DNA of 64,000 nucleotides, from NCBI GenBank assembly GCA_902526645.1, contig CABZLS010000006.1:1-64000 (forward strand). The letters run 5' to 3'. The notes beneath the pieces were generated by a model, which saw nothing but the letters and a program-made list of their open reading frames with translations, had not been told where the DNA came from and made no database searches. Origin of the DNA: an uncultured Pelagibacteraceae bacterium. Its GTDB lineage: Bacteria; Pseudomonadota; Alphaproteobacteria; Pelagibacterales; Pelagibacteraceae. Made by a program: the position numbers and the translations under genes. Below are positions 8,680 through 18,843 of the stretch, in pieces (position 1 is the first letter of the stretch; the number at the start of each line of letters is the position of its first letter).

Positions 8680-9964
8680 TAATATATTTCTTAACTAATT
8701 TGTTGAAATAATAACCCCTATCTTCAAAATTTTTAAAACTATCAAATGATGCTGAACAAGGGCTAAATAATATTATTTTTTTTTTTAATTTTTCTTTCTG
8801 GGCAAAATTTAATACCTCTTTTAAAGCATCTTCCATTTTATCGAAACTTTTAAATTTGATTTTATCTTTAAGTTGATCTTTAAAAAAATTTTTATTTTTT
8901 CCATAAATAAATGCTTTAGCATTATTAAAATCTTTTTTTCTTAAATTTAGTTTATCTCCTTTTTTATATTGTCCACCTAATAGCCATAAAATATTTGAAT
9001 TTGATCTCAAGATTCCTATACTTGAAGAGAAACTTGTAGACTTGGAGTCATTAATAATTGTTAAATAATTATTTTTAAAGATAATTTGTTGACGATATTT
9101 GAGTCCTTTAAATTTTTCTATTGTTTTAAATAACAAATTATTTGTTATCTTAAATCTTTTTATTATTTCAATAACAAATGATAAATTTTCTTTATTAGTG
9201 TCAGTCCAAAAATAATTATTACTTATTTTTTTAAAAAAATTTTTATTTCTATTTGCATCAACCTCAATAATTTTACTACTTAACTTTTTTGACTTAAGTT
9301 TATTTCTAATAATTCTGTCATTTTTTTTTACATAAGCAAAAGATCCTTTTTTTTGTGAGTCTAATAATCTAAATTTTGCATTTGTATAATTCTTTAAACT
9401 TTTATGTCTTTCTAAGTGATCTGCACTTATGTTGAGTATTGCTGCGTATTTTGAACTAAATATTTTGCTATATTCTAATTGATAAGAAGATGCTTCTATT
9501 ACGAAGATAGTTTTTTTTGTAATTTTTTTTTCTGATAATGCTGGATTACCAATGTTACCTATAAGTCTTACATCTTTTCTATTGTCTAATAAAACATCGA
9601 ATAAAATCTTGGCAGTTGTCGACTTTCCATTGGTGCCTGTAATAGTAATGCTTTTATTCTTATAAAATGAATAGAACACATCCAAATCTGTATAAATCTT
9701 AGATAAATTCTTCTTTAAAAATTTTGATAATTTGCAATTAAAAATATCGATACCAGGGCTGATAATAATGATATCAAAATTTAATTGTAACAATTCTCTT
9801 AAATTAGTTATTTTCTTTTTTAGTTTAAAATTATTTTTAAAATTATCATCAAATAAGTAAACTAATGACTTACTTTTTAAAAATTTATATGATGAAATTC
9901 CACTCTTACCAAGACCATAAATTAATATTTTTTTTCCTAAAAAAATATTTTCAGTTTTGTTCAT
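8669..9964 (-). CDS. murD: UDP-MurNAc-L-alanine--D-glutamate ligase
   Basis: MurD adds D-Glu to UDP-MurNAc-L-Ala. The 431-residue protein has the N-terminal Rossmann-like start ILIYGLGKSGISS and the P-loop ITGTNGKSTTAKI. It also has the Mur-ligase central motif ILNISADHLERH and the late segment NDSKSTSFSSSIGIL, which corresponds to the NDSKATN motif of the family. It shares one base with the mraY stop and overlaps ftsW. The length is slightly short but complete. Confidence 0.96.
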   Translation of the reverse strand: MNKTENIFLGKKILIYGLGKSGISSYKFLKSKSLVYLFDDNFKNNFKLKKKITNLRELLQLNFDIIIISPGIDIFNCKLSKFLKKNLSKIYTDLDVFYSFYKNKSITITGTNGKSTTAKILFDVLLDNRKDVRLIGNIGNPALSEKKITKKTIFVIEASSYQLEYSKIFSSKYAAILNISADHLERHKSLKNYTNAKFRLLDSQKKGSFAYVKKNDRIIRNKLKSKKLSSKIIEVDANRNKNFFKKISNNYFWTDTNKENLSFVIEIIKRFKITNNLLFKTIEKFKGLKYRQQIIFKNNYLTIINDSKSTSFSSSIGILRSNSNILWLLGGQYKKGDKLNLRKKDFNNAKAFIYGKNKNFFKDQLKDKIKFKSFDKMEDALKEVLNFAQKEKLKKKIILFSPCSASFDSFKNFEDRGYYFNKLVKKYINAK

Positions 9965-11049
9965 TATCTTAATTTAAGAGTGGCCAGTCCTATCATTGCT
10001 AAAATAATGGATATTATCCAAAATCTAATCACCACTGTTGACTCTGGCCATCCTTTTTTTTCAAAATGATGATGAATAGGTGCCATTTTAAAAATTCTTT
10101 TTCCAGTAAGTTTATAAGAAATTACTTGTACCATTACCGAAACTGCTTCAAGAACAAATAAACCTCCGGTAATTGCTAAAACAATCTCATGCTTAGTTAT
10201 TATACCAACAGCGCCTAATGATCCTCCTAAAGATAAAGAGCCAGTATCGCCCATAAAAATTTTAGCAGGCGGTGCATTAAACCATAAAAAACCTAAGCAT
10301 GAACCAATAATAGCACCACAAAAAATTGAAATTTCTCCTGTTCCCTCAATATAGGGAATTTGTAGATAGTTAGAAAATACAACATTTCCAGTCACATAGC
10401 TAATAAACGCAAAACATGCAGCAACTAAAATCACTGGCACTGTAGCTAAACCATCTAAACCATCTGTTAAATTAACAGCATTTGAGGAACCAATAATTAC
10501 AAATACAGCAAAAGGAATAAAAAACCATCCAAGGTTAATTATTAAATTTTTAAAAAATGGGAAATACAAATTAGATATATTATCATAATCTGTAAAATAA
10601 ATAAAAAAACTTACCCCAATAATGGCTAACAAGATCTGGGAAGTTATTTTAAATTTTGACGTAATACCAGAGGAATTACTATATTTTATTTTTTTATAAT
10701 CATCCCAAGCTCCAAGAAGTCCGAAGGAAATTGCTATGTATACACAAAATAAAATATTAATATTTGATAAATCAGCCCAAAACATAACTGATAATAATAA
10801 ACCTAATAAAATTATTACCCCACCCATCGTTGGAGTCCCAATTTTTTTTACAATATGATCCTCTGGCCCATCATCACGAATAGGATTAAAGATTTTCTGA
10901 TTTGAAAAAAATTTTATAAATGGTCCTCCAATAAGCAAAACTATAATTAAAGACGTAAAGAAAGATAAGCCTGTTCTAAAGGTTAAGTATTTAAAAACAT
11001 TTAAAAATCCAAATGTATCAACAAAGTTTAATAAAAATTGATAAAGCAT
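9964..11049 (-). CDS. mraY: Phospho-MurNAc-pentapeptide transferase
   Basis: MraY transfers phospho-MurNAc-pentapeptide to undecaprenyl phosphate, forming lipid I at the inner membrane. The 361-residue polytopic protein has the family motifs DDGPEDHIVKKIGTPTMGG, LLGAWDDYKK, NAVNLTDGLDGLA with catalytic aspartates, FMGDTGSLSLGG, and the terminal loop MAPIHHHFEKKGWPE. It sits directly after the murE/murF fusion gene in the canonical position. Nothing is missing. Confidence 0.98.
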   Translation of the reverse strand: MLYQFLLNFVDTFGFLNVFKYLTFRTGLSFFTSLIIVLLIGGPFIKFFSNQKIFNPIRDDGPEDHIVKKIGTPTMGGVIILLGLLLSVMFWADLSNINILFCVYIAISFGLLGAWDDYKKIKYSNSSGITSKFKITSQILLAIIGVSFFIYFTDYDNISNLYFPFFKNLIINLGWFFIPFAVFVIIGSSNAVNLTDGLDGLATVPVILVAACFAFISYVTGNVVFSNYLQIPYIEGTGEISIFCGAIIGSCLGFLWFNAPPAKIFMGDTGSLSLGGSLGAVGIITKHEIVLAITGGLFVLEAVSVMVQVISYKLTGKRIFKMAPIHHHFEKKGWPESTVVIRFWIISIILAMIGLATLKLR

Positions 11050-13893
11050 CTATTTTATTCCTTTTATTTCATTTACTATCTTATTGAAACCTGTCGCATT
11101 TGAGGCTTTAATCATGATATAATCATCATTATTTAAATCCTTTTTGAAGAATTCAGTAATTTGCAGTTTATTACTTAAAATTCTACCCTTTTTATGACTT
11201 AAGAGTTTATTGAATATTGTAACAACATCATTTCCTTTAACAAAAACTTTGTCAATTTTTGTTTTATTTATTAAAGGAATAATAGATTTATGGAGTTTTT
11301 TTGAATGATTACCAAGCTCCAACATATCTCCAAGTAGAAGATATTTCTTAGATTTTTTTGACTCAATTTTATCAAAATTCAGTATAGCTGACTTTAAGGA
11401 TAAAGGATTAGAGTTATAACTTTCATCAATTAAGTTAATCTTTTTATTGTTAATCTTTATTTTAGAAATATCTCCTCTACCATTTGGCAATTTAAAATTT
11501 AAAAAAATATTTTTATCAATCTCTAAAATATCTATATAAATACTCATCACAGATATAGCTGAAAGGATATTATAGATATTACTTTCAAAATTATTCGAAA
11601 TTAAAAAATATCTATTGTTATTGAATATCTTACAATTCAATTTATAAAATTTTCCTTTCTTTTTTAAATTCATAAATTTAATATTTGATTCTGTATTTTT
11701 TATTCCAAAGGAAATTACTTTAAGTTTTTTTTTAGTTGCTATCTTTTTATGGAATTTAAAGAAATTATCGTCTGCATTTAAAACAATAAAACCATTAGGT
11801 TTAGTATTATTAATGATTTCAGATTTAGCTAAAGCAATCTGTTTTATATTATTAAAATTTTTAGCATGAGCATAATTAATATTTGTTATAACACTAACAT
11901 TTGGTTGAATTATTTTAGTTAGGTAATCTATTTCACCTTTTTTATCCATCCCAACCTCTAATACTCCAAAGTCATCATTTTGATCTATATTTAAAAGGCT
12001 TAAAGGAACACCAAATTTGTTATTATAGGATTTTGGTGAAATGGTGACCCTAGAAATTTTTTTTAAAGAGTTTCCTAATAATTCTTTTAGAGTTGTTTTT
12101 CCACAACTACCGGTTATAGCAATAATCTTTGTATCAATATTTTTTCTAAAAACTTTTGATACATCTGTTAAAAATTTTAATGAGTTTTTGACTTTAATTT
12201 GTTTTCTATAATTGTAATTATTTTGAATTCTATTGACAATAGCTATAGAAGCTTTTTTTTTAAATGCCTCTCCTACAAACTTATTTCCGTCATTCTTCCT
12301 TCCTTTAATTGCAAAAAAAATGTCATTTTTTTTAATTTCTTTTGAATTAATTTTTGCATATTTTATATTTAAAAAAGGAGAGATTTTTTTATTCAAAGAT
12401 AGATCTTTAATGATATTTAATTTCAAATTATTTGATAAACTTAAATTTTTAATTTTAATTGCTTCTAAAATATTCTTTCTATCTGAAAAAAAAATTTTTT
12501 TATCACCTAGATCCTGAACTTTTTCATGACCCTTTCCAGCTACCAATAAAATTTCACCTGTATTCAATTTTTTTATTGCTTCTGAGATGGCTTTTGATCT
12601 ATCAGGAATTTCAATGACATCAATTTTTTTAATTCCTTTTTTAATATCTTTTCTAATTTTGTTTGGATTTTCATATCTTGGATTATCATCAGTAAGAAAG
12701 ATTTTATCTGATAAATCAGAAGCGATTTTACCCATCTTAGATCTTTTGTTCTGATCTCTATTTCCGCCACATCCAAATAATAAAATAATTTTTTTATGAG
12801 AAAAGTGTTCTCTTAAACTTAAAAGAGAAATTTTAAGTGCATCAGGAGTATGTGCATAATCAAGAATTACTTTAGATTCATTTTTAATTTTACCAATTTT
12901 TTCTAATCTACCCTCTACAGGTTTTATTTTAGGAATTACTTTTAAAATCTTATCATAATTTAGATTACTTTTTTTTGCTGCAATTATAGCCATCCATAAA
13001 TTTTTCAATTGAATTTTTCCAATTAAATTAAGACTTACTTCCTTTACAGACTTATTATTTCTTATTTTAAGAATTTGAGCATCGTTTCTATAAGCGTGTG
13101 ATAATAATTCAAAATTATTTCTTTTGTCTTTAAGTGTAAATAGTTTAAATTTTTTTTTTATTGCAACTTTTTTAATTTTTTTAAATTGAGATATGTTTTC
13201 ATCTGTAATTATATTTCCCCCTTTTTTTAAAAGATTTTTAAATAGATATAATTTTGCCTTAAGATAGTTTTGTAAATTCTTATGATAATCTAAATGATCT
13301 TGTGATAAATTTGTAAATATTCCTGAACTAAACTTTAAACCATCGAGTCTATTTTGTGCAAGACCGTGGCTCGAGGCTTCCATGATTACATTTTCAATTT
13401 TTTGGTTTTTAAGTTTATTTAATATTTTACTTAATTGCAGTGGATCAATTGTTGTATTAGGTAAATTAGAATAACTATTTTTTGATTTTACTCCTAATGT
13501 TCCAATTGAAGCAACTTTCTTATCACCTAGACTCATTAATTGATAATAAAAATCAGCTACAGACGATTTACCATTGGTTCCAGTTACAGCAATTAGATTT
13601 TTTGGTCTTTTATTGAAAATTTTAAAGGATACTTCTGCTAATAATCTTCTAACATTTTTTGTATAAAGAAATAAAATTCCTTTTTTAAAACCTTTAAATT
13701 TTTGATCTGAAATAATTATTTTTGAACCTTTTTTAATAGCCGATGATATAAATTTATTACCATCAATTTTGCTGCCTCTTATTGCAAAAAAAATATAATT
13801 CTTTTTAACTTTGGCGCTATTAAAGGTAATACCTGAAAAAAAAATTTTCCTAAACTTCTTGTTAAGATTTGGAATGTAATCTTTAAGTAACAT
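11050..13893 (-). CDS. murE/murF: Fused MurE-MurF: meso-DAP-adding and D-Ala-D-Ala-adding ligases
   Basis: One open frame of about 947 residues carries two complete Mur ligases, which are normally separate proteins of about 450-490 residues each. Residues about 1-480 are MurE: the P-loop VTGTNGKSS, YLKAKLYLF with the likely carbamylated Lys, and DDNPRYENP, whose DNPR motif marks meso-diaminopimelate specificity. This half ends with the MurE-type IFFSDRKNILEAI. A linker of about 20 residues leads into MurF, with KINSKEIKKNDIFFAIKG, the P-loop ITGSCGKTTLKEL, VGMDKKGEIDYL and NINYAHAKNF. The ORF track begins at a GTG; I prefer the ATG five codons later, one base after the ftsI stop. Confidence 0.95.
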   Translation of the reverse strand: MLLKDYIPNLNKKFRKIFFSGITFNSAKVKKNYIFFAIRGSKIDGNKFISSAIKKGSKIIISDQKFKGFKKGILFLYTKNVRRLLAEVSFKIFNKRPKNLIAVTGTNGKSSVADFYYQLMSLGDKKVASIGTLGVKSKNSYSNLPNTTIDPLQLSKILNKLKNQKIENVIMEASSHGLAQNRLDGLKFSSGIFTNLSQDHLDYHKNLQNYLKAKLYLFKNLLKKGGNIITDENISQFKKIKKVAIKKKFKLFTLKDKRNNFELLSHAYRNDAQILKIRNNKSVKEVSLNLIGKIQLKNLWMAIIAAKKSNLNYDKILKVIPKIKPVEGRLEKIGKIKNESKVILDYAHTPDALKISLLSLREHFSHKKIILLFGCGGNRDQNKRSKMGKIASDLSDKIFLTDDNPRYENPNKIRKDIKKGIKKIDVIEIPDRSKAISEAIKKLNTGEILLVAGKGHEKVQDLGDKKIFFSDRKNILEAIKIKNLSLSNNLKLNIIKDLSLNKKISPFLNIKYAKINSKEIKKNDIFFAIKGRKNDGNKFVGEAFKKKASIAIVNRIQNNYNYRKQIKVKNSLKFLTDVSKVFRKNIDTKIIAITGSCGKTTLKELLGNSLKKISRVTISPKSYNNKFGVPLSLLNIDQNDDFGVLEVGMDKKGEIDYLTKIIQPNVSVITNINYAHAKNFNNIKQIALAKSEIINNTKPNGFIVLNADDNFFKFHKKIATKKKLKVISFGIKNTESNIKFMNLKKKGKFYKLNCKIFNNNRYFLISNNFESNIYNILSAISVMSIYIDILEIDKNIFLNFKLPNGRGDISKIKINNKKINLIDESYNSNPLSLKSAILNFDKIESKKSKKYLLLGDMLELGNHSKKLHKSIIPLINKTKIDKVFVKGNDVVTIFNKLLSHKKGRILSNKLQITEFFKKDLNNDDYIMIKASNATGFNKIVNEIKGIK

Positions 13894-13894
13894 T

Positions 13895-15583
13895 TTAATC
13901 AACTTCACTATACTTTGTGGCTAAAATAGGCCCAATTTTCTCTACAATTTGACCAGTAACTTCAACTGCTGTCCACCCAGCAGTATTAAAAGGTGTGCCC
14001 TTATATTTGATATTAGATCCATCTCTATAACTATAAACATAATCTTTACTGCTTTTTGGTTCATCAAGCATTACTGCTAAAATAAATTTTGGTTTTGATG
14101 TTGGAAAAATTGATACGAAAGTATTTATTTTTTTTTTTGAATAAACTCCATTACTAATCTTTTCTGCAGTCCCTGTTTTTCCTGCAATTTCATAACCTGA
14201 AACATTGGCTAAAGACGCAGTTCCCTCTTTTGATGAAACAACTTTTCTTAATATAGGTAGAATTTTTTTGGTTACTTCGTCAGTTAAAATTTTTTTTTTT
14301 TGTTTTTTTTTATTATTTATAATTAAACTCGGTTCAATATTATAACCACCATTAACAATAATTGAGTATGCTTTTACTACCTGAAGTAAAGTTGTAGTAA
14401 TACCATGGCCAAATGATGCTGTAGCGAGGGGACATTTTCCCCAATTAAATCTAATTGGATTTCCTACTTCTTCAATGTCAAAATTTATTTTTCCAATTAT
14501 ACCTAATTTAAGTAAAAATGATTTAAAATCCTCTACTCCTAACTTTTGTGCAATTCTCACAGAACCAATATTTCCAGATCTGACTAGTATTTGTTCAGCT
14601 GTTAAACTGGATGGAATTTTGTCGTCGTATTCTCTGATTGGAAATCCTGCACAAGTAATTGATTTTGGTAAATTTAAAAATTTAGTTTGAGGCTCAACTT
14701 TTTTTTCATTAAAAGCAGCTGCTAAAGTAAAAGTTTTGAAAATAGAACCAAACTCGTAAACACCTTTTGAAACTCTATTAATATAATTTGTATTATCAAT
14801 TTTTTCCCTTTTGTTTAAATCAAAATCAGGTAACGAAACTAGAGAGAGTATTTCTCCATTATTAACATCCATCAAAATTGCAGCACTACCGATGGTTTTG
14901 AAAATTTCATTAAACCTTAAAAGCTCATCTCGTATTAAAAACTGGATATCTTTATCAATTGTTAACTCAATAGGTTTTTCTACTCTCTTTAATTCTTTAT
15001 CTAATGTCTTCTCTAAACCAGAAATACCATTATTATCTTCATCTATCTGACCAAGGATATGGCTAAATAAATTTTTTTCCGGGTATATTCGAATCAACTT
15101 TTCCTCCGGTTGAATTGATTTATCTCCTAAATTCATAATTTTTTCATAGTTTTCTTCTGATATTTTTTTTTCAAAATAAAAGAATTTTTTATTTTCTAAA
15201 TAAGAATTGATTTTTTTATAGTCTTTATCAGGAAATATATATTTTAGGTTTATTAGTAGTTTCTTTTTATCAATGACTTTTTTAGTGCTAATGCCAATAT
15301 CAATTGATCTCACTGTTTTACTTATGAACCTTCCTTTTCTATCTACAAAATCAGCTCTGTAAAGTTTGTTGTTTATTTCTTTAAATCCATTATCTAAATT
15401 ATTATTTATCTTTCTTGATCCAAGATGTATTAAATGAATTGAATAGATCAGTGTTATAATAAAAAAAATAAAAAAAATAAATGCAACTCTGTTAAATGAA
15501 ATATTTAAATTTGATTTATTTTTCTTGTAAAAAAATTCATTTTTTGTGTCTTCAATTATGATTTTTGAATTATTATTTTCCAT
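13895..15583 (-). CDS. ftsI: Septal transpeptidase FtsI (PBP3)
   Basis: FtsI is the class B penicillin-binding protein that crosslinks septal peptidoglycan with FtsW. The 562-residue product has a cytoplasmic tail and a membrane segment at about residues 33-52. A pedestal domain with a VDRKGRFIS-type start follows. The transpeptidase motifs are SIFK (active Ser280), SGN (336-338) and KTG (469-471). It overlaps ftsL by 11 bases. The K-rich stretch KKKQKKK near residue 427 is coded by a 12-base homopolymer, which reflects composition and not damage. Confidence 0.96.
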   Translation of the reverse strand: MENNNSKIIIEDTKNEFFYKKNKSNLNISFNRVAFIFFIFFIITLIYSIHLIHLGSRKINNNLDNGFKEINNKLYRADFVDRKGRFISKTVRSIDIGISTKKVIDKKKLLINLKYIFPDKDYKKINSYLENKKFFYFEKKISEENYEKIMNLGDKSIQPEEKLIRIYPEKNLFSHILGQIDEDNNGISGLEKTLDKELKRVEKPIELTIDKDIQFLIRDELLRFNEIFKTIGSAAILMDVNNGEILSLVSLPDFDLNKREKIDNTNYINRVSKGVYEFGSIFKTFTLAAAFNEKKVEPQTKFLNLPKSITCAGFPIREYDDKIPSSLTAEQILVRSGNIGSVRIAQKLGVEDFKSFLLKLGIIGKINFDIEEVGNPIRFNWGKCPLATASFGHGITTTLLQVVKAYSIIVNGGYNIEPSLIINNKKKQKKKILTDEVTKKILPILRKVVSSKEGTASLANVSGYEIAGKTGTAEKISNGVYSKKKINTFVSIFPTSKPKFILAVMLDEPKSSKDYVYSYRDGSNIKYKGTPFNTAGWTAVEVTGQIVEKIGPILATKYSEVD

Positions 15584-15881
15584 TTAATATCTTAAGTTTT
15601 TTTATATCTAATTTATTTGATTTTTTGCTAATGACTTTTATTTCCTGAATATCTTTTTTTTTGAGTTTTTCATCAAAATATAAACTATGGAATTCAATTA
15701 ATTTTTCAGAGGAACTTAAATATTCGTATTCTAGTTTGATATTACCAAGTTTTTTATCTAAATTTCTTATATTTTCTTTAACAATAAATATCTCATCTTC
15801 AATATTTTTTGATGAGTTTTTAACAATCGTAGTTGAGAGAATTAAAAAAAAAATTAAGAAAATTATAAAAAATTTTCTCAT
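15573..15881 (-). CDS. ftsL: Cell division protein FtsL
   Basis: FtsL is a small bitopic divisome protein that pairs with FtsB and activates FtsWI. The 102-residue product has one membrane segment at about residues 4-20, a charged coiled-coil-like region ([30 protein letters not shown]) and the alphaproteobacterial FtsL-like sequence [17 protein letters not shown]. It lies between rsmH (ATGA overlap) and ftsI (11-base overlap), the classic FtsL position. Sequence conservation in this family is weak, so position carries much of the call. Confidence 0.88.
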   Translation of the reverse strand: MRKFFIIFLIFFLILSTTIVKNSSKNIEDEIFIVKENIRNLDKKLGNIKLEYEYLSSSEKLIEFHSLYFDEKLKKKDIQEIKVISKKSNKLDIKKLKILNGK

Positions 15882-16876
15882 AATTTTTTACCCAAATTTT
15901 CAATTTCAATAAGATGATTAAATCTTTGCAATATATCTGTTTCGAAATGATAAAATTCTTTTTTTTTTATAACATATCTTAATTTTGCAGATCTAGATGG
16001 AATATTTTCACTTATTTCTTTTGATGAGGGTATAATCGGTTTTTTATTTTTGTTTTCAAACAAAATATCAAATTGATCAATCTCAGGTAAATATCTCGAT
16101 ATACTTCTTTTTTCAGATAAATGTTTAAAAAAATATTTAACTATTTTGTCCTCAATTGAATGAAAAGTTACGACAGCTAAAACTCCATTTTTCTTTAAGA
16201 TTTTTGTAGCTGATATTAATCCAAATATTAATTCACTTATTTCTTTATTCACAAACATCCTTAGTGATTGAAAAACTTTTGTTGCAGAATGAGTTTTATA
16301 GTTTTTTTTTATTTTTACCTTTTCTATTAATTTAACTAATTTTTCAGTATTGATTTCTTTTTTCTCTCTTTCTTTAACGATATTTAAAGCTATCTTTTTT
16401 GCCTCTTTTTCTTCCCCAAAAGTTTTAAAAATTTTTTCTAAGTCTTTCTCATTTAATTTGTTGATTACTTCTTTGGCAGAAAATTCATTGATTCCTAGTT
16501 GCATATTCAAATCACCTTTAGAATCAAATGATAATCCTTTAGATAAATCTTTTATTTGAGTATATGAATAACCTAAATCAAAAATAATTCCTCTAACATT
16601 ATCATTTTTTAATTTTAGATTTTCTAATTGACTAAATTTTTTATTCTTGAATAAGAATCTATCAGGATATTGTTTTGATATTTCCTCTGATTTTTTTTTT
16701 GACTTAATATCTCTATCTATTCCTATTACTTTTGTATTTTTAAAACTAAGAATTTTTTTTGTGTAACCGCCTTGACCAAATGTACAATCGATAAATGTGC
16801 CACCATGTTGAGGGGAAATAATGCTAATAATTTCTTTTAGCAGTACCGGATAGTGCTTTATCAAATCCGATACCAT
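15878..16876 (-). CDS. rsmH: 16S rRNA (cytosine(1402)-N4)-methyltransferase
   Basis: RsmH (MraW) methylates N4 of C1402 in 16S rRNA. The conserved opening [35 protein letters not shown] contains the SAM-binding loop. Later motifs are [20 protein letters not shown] and [15 protein letters not shown]. The ORF track starts at the ATG at 16888; the ATG four codons later, at 16876, is preceded by GGGAG at a good ribosome-binding distance and keeps the whole domain, so I prefer it. It normally follows mraZ directly; here ftsZ is inserted between them. Confidence 0.96.
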   Translation of the reverse strand: MVSDLIKHYPVLLKEIISIISPQHGGTFIDCTFGQGGYTKKILSFKNTKVIGIDRDIKSKKKSEEISKQYPDRFLFKNKKFSQLENLKLKNDNVRGIIFDLGYSYTQIKDLSKGLSFDSKGDLNMQLGINEFSAKEVINKLNEKDLEKIFKTFGEEKEAKKIALNIVKEREKKEINTEKLVKLIEKVKIKKNYKTHSATKVFQSLRMFVNKEISELIFGLISATKILKKNGVLAVVTFHSIEDKIVKYFFKHLSEKRSISRYLPEIDQFDILFENKNKKPIIPSSKEISENIPSRSAKLRYVIKKKEFYHFETDILQRFNHLIEIENLGKKL

Positions 16877-16906
16877 GGTGGCTCCCATTTATTTTTTCGA
16901 AGACCA

Positions 16907-18364
16907 TTAATTTTTTTGTCTTCTTAAAAATGCTGGTATCTCAAGATCATCATCCTCACTCTCCTCACTGGATATTCCTAGTAAATTATCTGAGTTGGAA
17001 TTTTGATTTTCTGAATTAAATAAATCTGGTGAGTCTGTATCTACACCAAACTCCTTTAAATCATTATCTGAGTGTTGAACAGCCTCTTCAGAGAAAGATT
17101 TCTCCGTATCGTTACTTGTTTCTTCAAGAATGCTTTTTATTTCTTGATTTTTTAATAATTCCTCATGATATTGATTATTAACTTCATCTACAGACTCATT
17201 CATGTTTTCTTGTTGGTTATTATTAATAATAACCTCATTTTCTAGCTTAAGTGCGTTCGCACCCTCTGAAACTAAATTTTGATTACCAGCAGAAAACCCA
17301 AAAGATTTTGAGGCGCTATTGGTCGCAAAATCAGAATAACCTGGATTTCTATTTTGTATTCTATGAACCATATTAATTACAGATTTAGACTCTGGTTGTT
17401 GACCATCTAGAGAGGTTGCAACAATTGAAACACGAATTTTACCATCCAGGGATGGATCAATAATTGATCCATTGATTATTTCTGCTTCAGTATCTACTTC
17501 AGATCTAATTTTATTTACAATTTCATCTACTTCGAAAAGTTTTAAATCCTCTCCACCAGTAATATTAATTAATAAACCCTTTGCACCTCTGAGAGAATAA
17601 TCGTCAATAAGTGGATTGTTTAATGCCAATTCAGTTGCTTTAATAGCCCTACCTTCCCCCTCGGCTTCTCCAGTTCCCATCATTGCTTTTCCCATTGAGC
17701 TCATGACAGTTTCAACATCAGCAAAATCTAAATTAACTAACCCATCTTTAACCATTAAATCTGTTACACTCTGAACCCCATGTCTTAAGATACTATTAGA
17801 TAATTGAAAAGACTCTTTATAGGTTGTTTGTTCATTGGCAATCTTAAACAAATTTTGATTTGGTATAACTATAATTGTATCAACATGTTTTCTTAATTCA
17901 TCAAGTCCTTGTTGAGCTCTTCGCATTCGTGAAGGAGCCTCATATAAAAATGGCAATGTTACAACACCAACAGTTAAAATATTTAATTCTTTTGCTGCTC
18001 TTGCAATTACATGTGCTGCACCAGTTCCCGTGCCTCCTCCCATTCCAGCAGTTATAAAAACCATATTTGCACCCTTTAGAATATCTATAATATCGTTTAG
18101 AGACTCATCTGCTGCTGCCTGACCAATTTCATGTTTTGCGCCCGCACCTAAACCTTTAGTTAAATTAAGACCTATCTGAATTCTTGTTTTAGATTTACTT
18201 GTTTTAAGATCTTGAGCGTCAGTATTAACTGCAACAAATTCTACACCATCTACTCCTGCATCAATCATCTCATTAATTGCATTGCCGCCAGCTCCTCCTA
18301 CACCTAAAACTAATATTCTTGGTTTCAATTCTTTAATTTCTGGTACTTTAAAATTAATTGTCAT
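16907..18364 (-). CDS. ftsZ: Cell division GTPase FtsZ
   Basis: FtsZ is the tubulin homologue that forms the division ring. The 485-residue protein has [15 protein letters not shown], the tubulin signature [15 protein letters not shown], the T7-loop-type [17 protein letters not shown] region, a long acidic/glutamine-rich linker of about 150 residues, and the conserved C-terminal peptide [15 protein letters not shown] strong GGGGGAT ribosome-binding site precedes the ATG. Its location is odd: 12 bases after mraZ and ahead of rsmH, about 14 kb of cluster away from ftsQ/ftsA. This puts FtsZ second in the operon, directly behind the MraZ-controlled promoter. Confidence 0.98.
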   Translation of the reverse strand: MTINFKVPEIKELKPRILVLGVGGAGGNAINEMIDAGVDGVEFVAVNTDAQDLKTSKSKTRIQIGLNLTKGLGAGAKHEIGQAAADESLNDIIDILKGANMVFITAGMGGGTGTGAAHVIARAAKELNILTVGVVTLPFLYEAPSRMRRAQQGLDELRKHVDTIIVIPNQNLFKIANEQTTYKESFQLSNSILRHGVQSVTDLMVKDGLVNLDFADVETVMSSMGKAMMGTGEAEGEGRAIKATELALNNPLIDDYSLRGAKGLLINITGGEDLKLFEVDEIVNKIRSEVDTEAEIINGSIIDPSLDGKIRVSIVATSLDGQQPESKSVINMVHRIQNRNPGYSDFATNSASKSFGFSAGNQNLVSEGANALKLENEVIINNNQQENMNESVDEVNNQYHEELLKNQEIKSILEETSNDTEKSFSEEAVQHSDNDLKEFGVDTDSPDLFNSENQNSNSDNLLGISSEESEDDDLEIPAFLRRQKN

Positions 18365-18376
18365 TTTTATCCCCCG

Positions 18377-18832
18377 TTATTTGTTAAGTTGATGCTCCCA
18401 TTTAAGGCTAGCTCGATTTAAATTAGCTTTTTTTCTTGCATTTACCTTAAATTTTTCAAATATTTTTGGCTCCCATATTTGGAATGTTTTTCCCTGACCA
18501 ACAAAAATCATACTATTCTTAATTTTTGAATGTTTTAATAATTTAGAAGTAAGATAAATTCTTCCCTCACTATCAAATTGTAAATTTGTGCTTTCAGATA
18601 AAATTGATGTTGCAAAGAAATCTCTTTTTTCCTCAAAAGGATTTAGAGAGTCTATAGAATTTGAAATTTTCTCCATTCTATCTTGAGGCCACGCCTCTAT
18701 AGATTGATTATTAAATGATGGATAACAAATCACACCGTTATATCCCAAATTAGACAAATATGATCTATAACTTGCAGGCACTGACACCCTTCCTTTTTTG
18801 TCCAATTTGTTTTCGTAGGTCGATAAAAACAT
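18377..18832 (-). CDS. mraZ: Transcriptional regulator MraZ
   Basis: MraZ is the AbrB-fold DNA-binding protein that represses the dcw operon through TGGG repeats upstream of itself. The 151-residue product has two SpoVT/AbrB-like halves: MFLSTYENKLDKKGRVSVPASYR at the N-terminus and STNLQFDSEGRIYLTSKLLKHSKI in the second half. It is first in the cluster, with a clear promoter and a MraZ-box-like repeat array upstream. Autoregulation is therefore likely, and ftsZ would come under the same control. Confidence 0.96.
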   Translation of the reverse strand: MFLSTYENKLDKKGRVSVPASYRSYLSNLGYNGVICYPSFNNQSIEAWPQDRMEKISNSIDSLNPFEEKRDFFATSILSESTNLQFDSEGRIYLTSKLLKHSKIKNSMIFVGQGKTFQIWEPKIFEKFKVNARKKANLNRASLKWEHQLNK

Positions 18833-18843
18833 AAACCATAAAG

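Noticed and set aside
12573-12776. 67-residue minus-strand ORF inside murE/murF
   Set aside because: It is in another frame of a well-supported gene and has no independent support.
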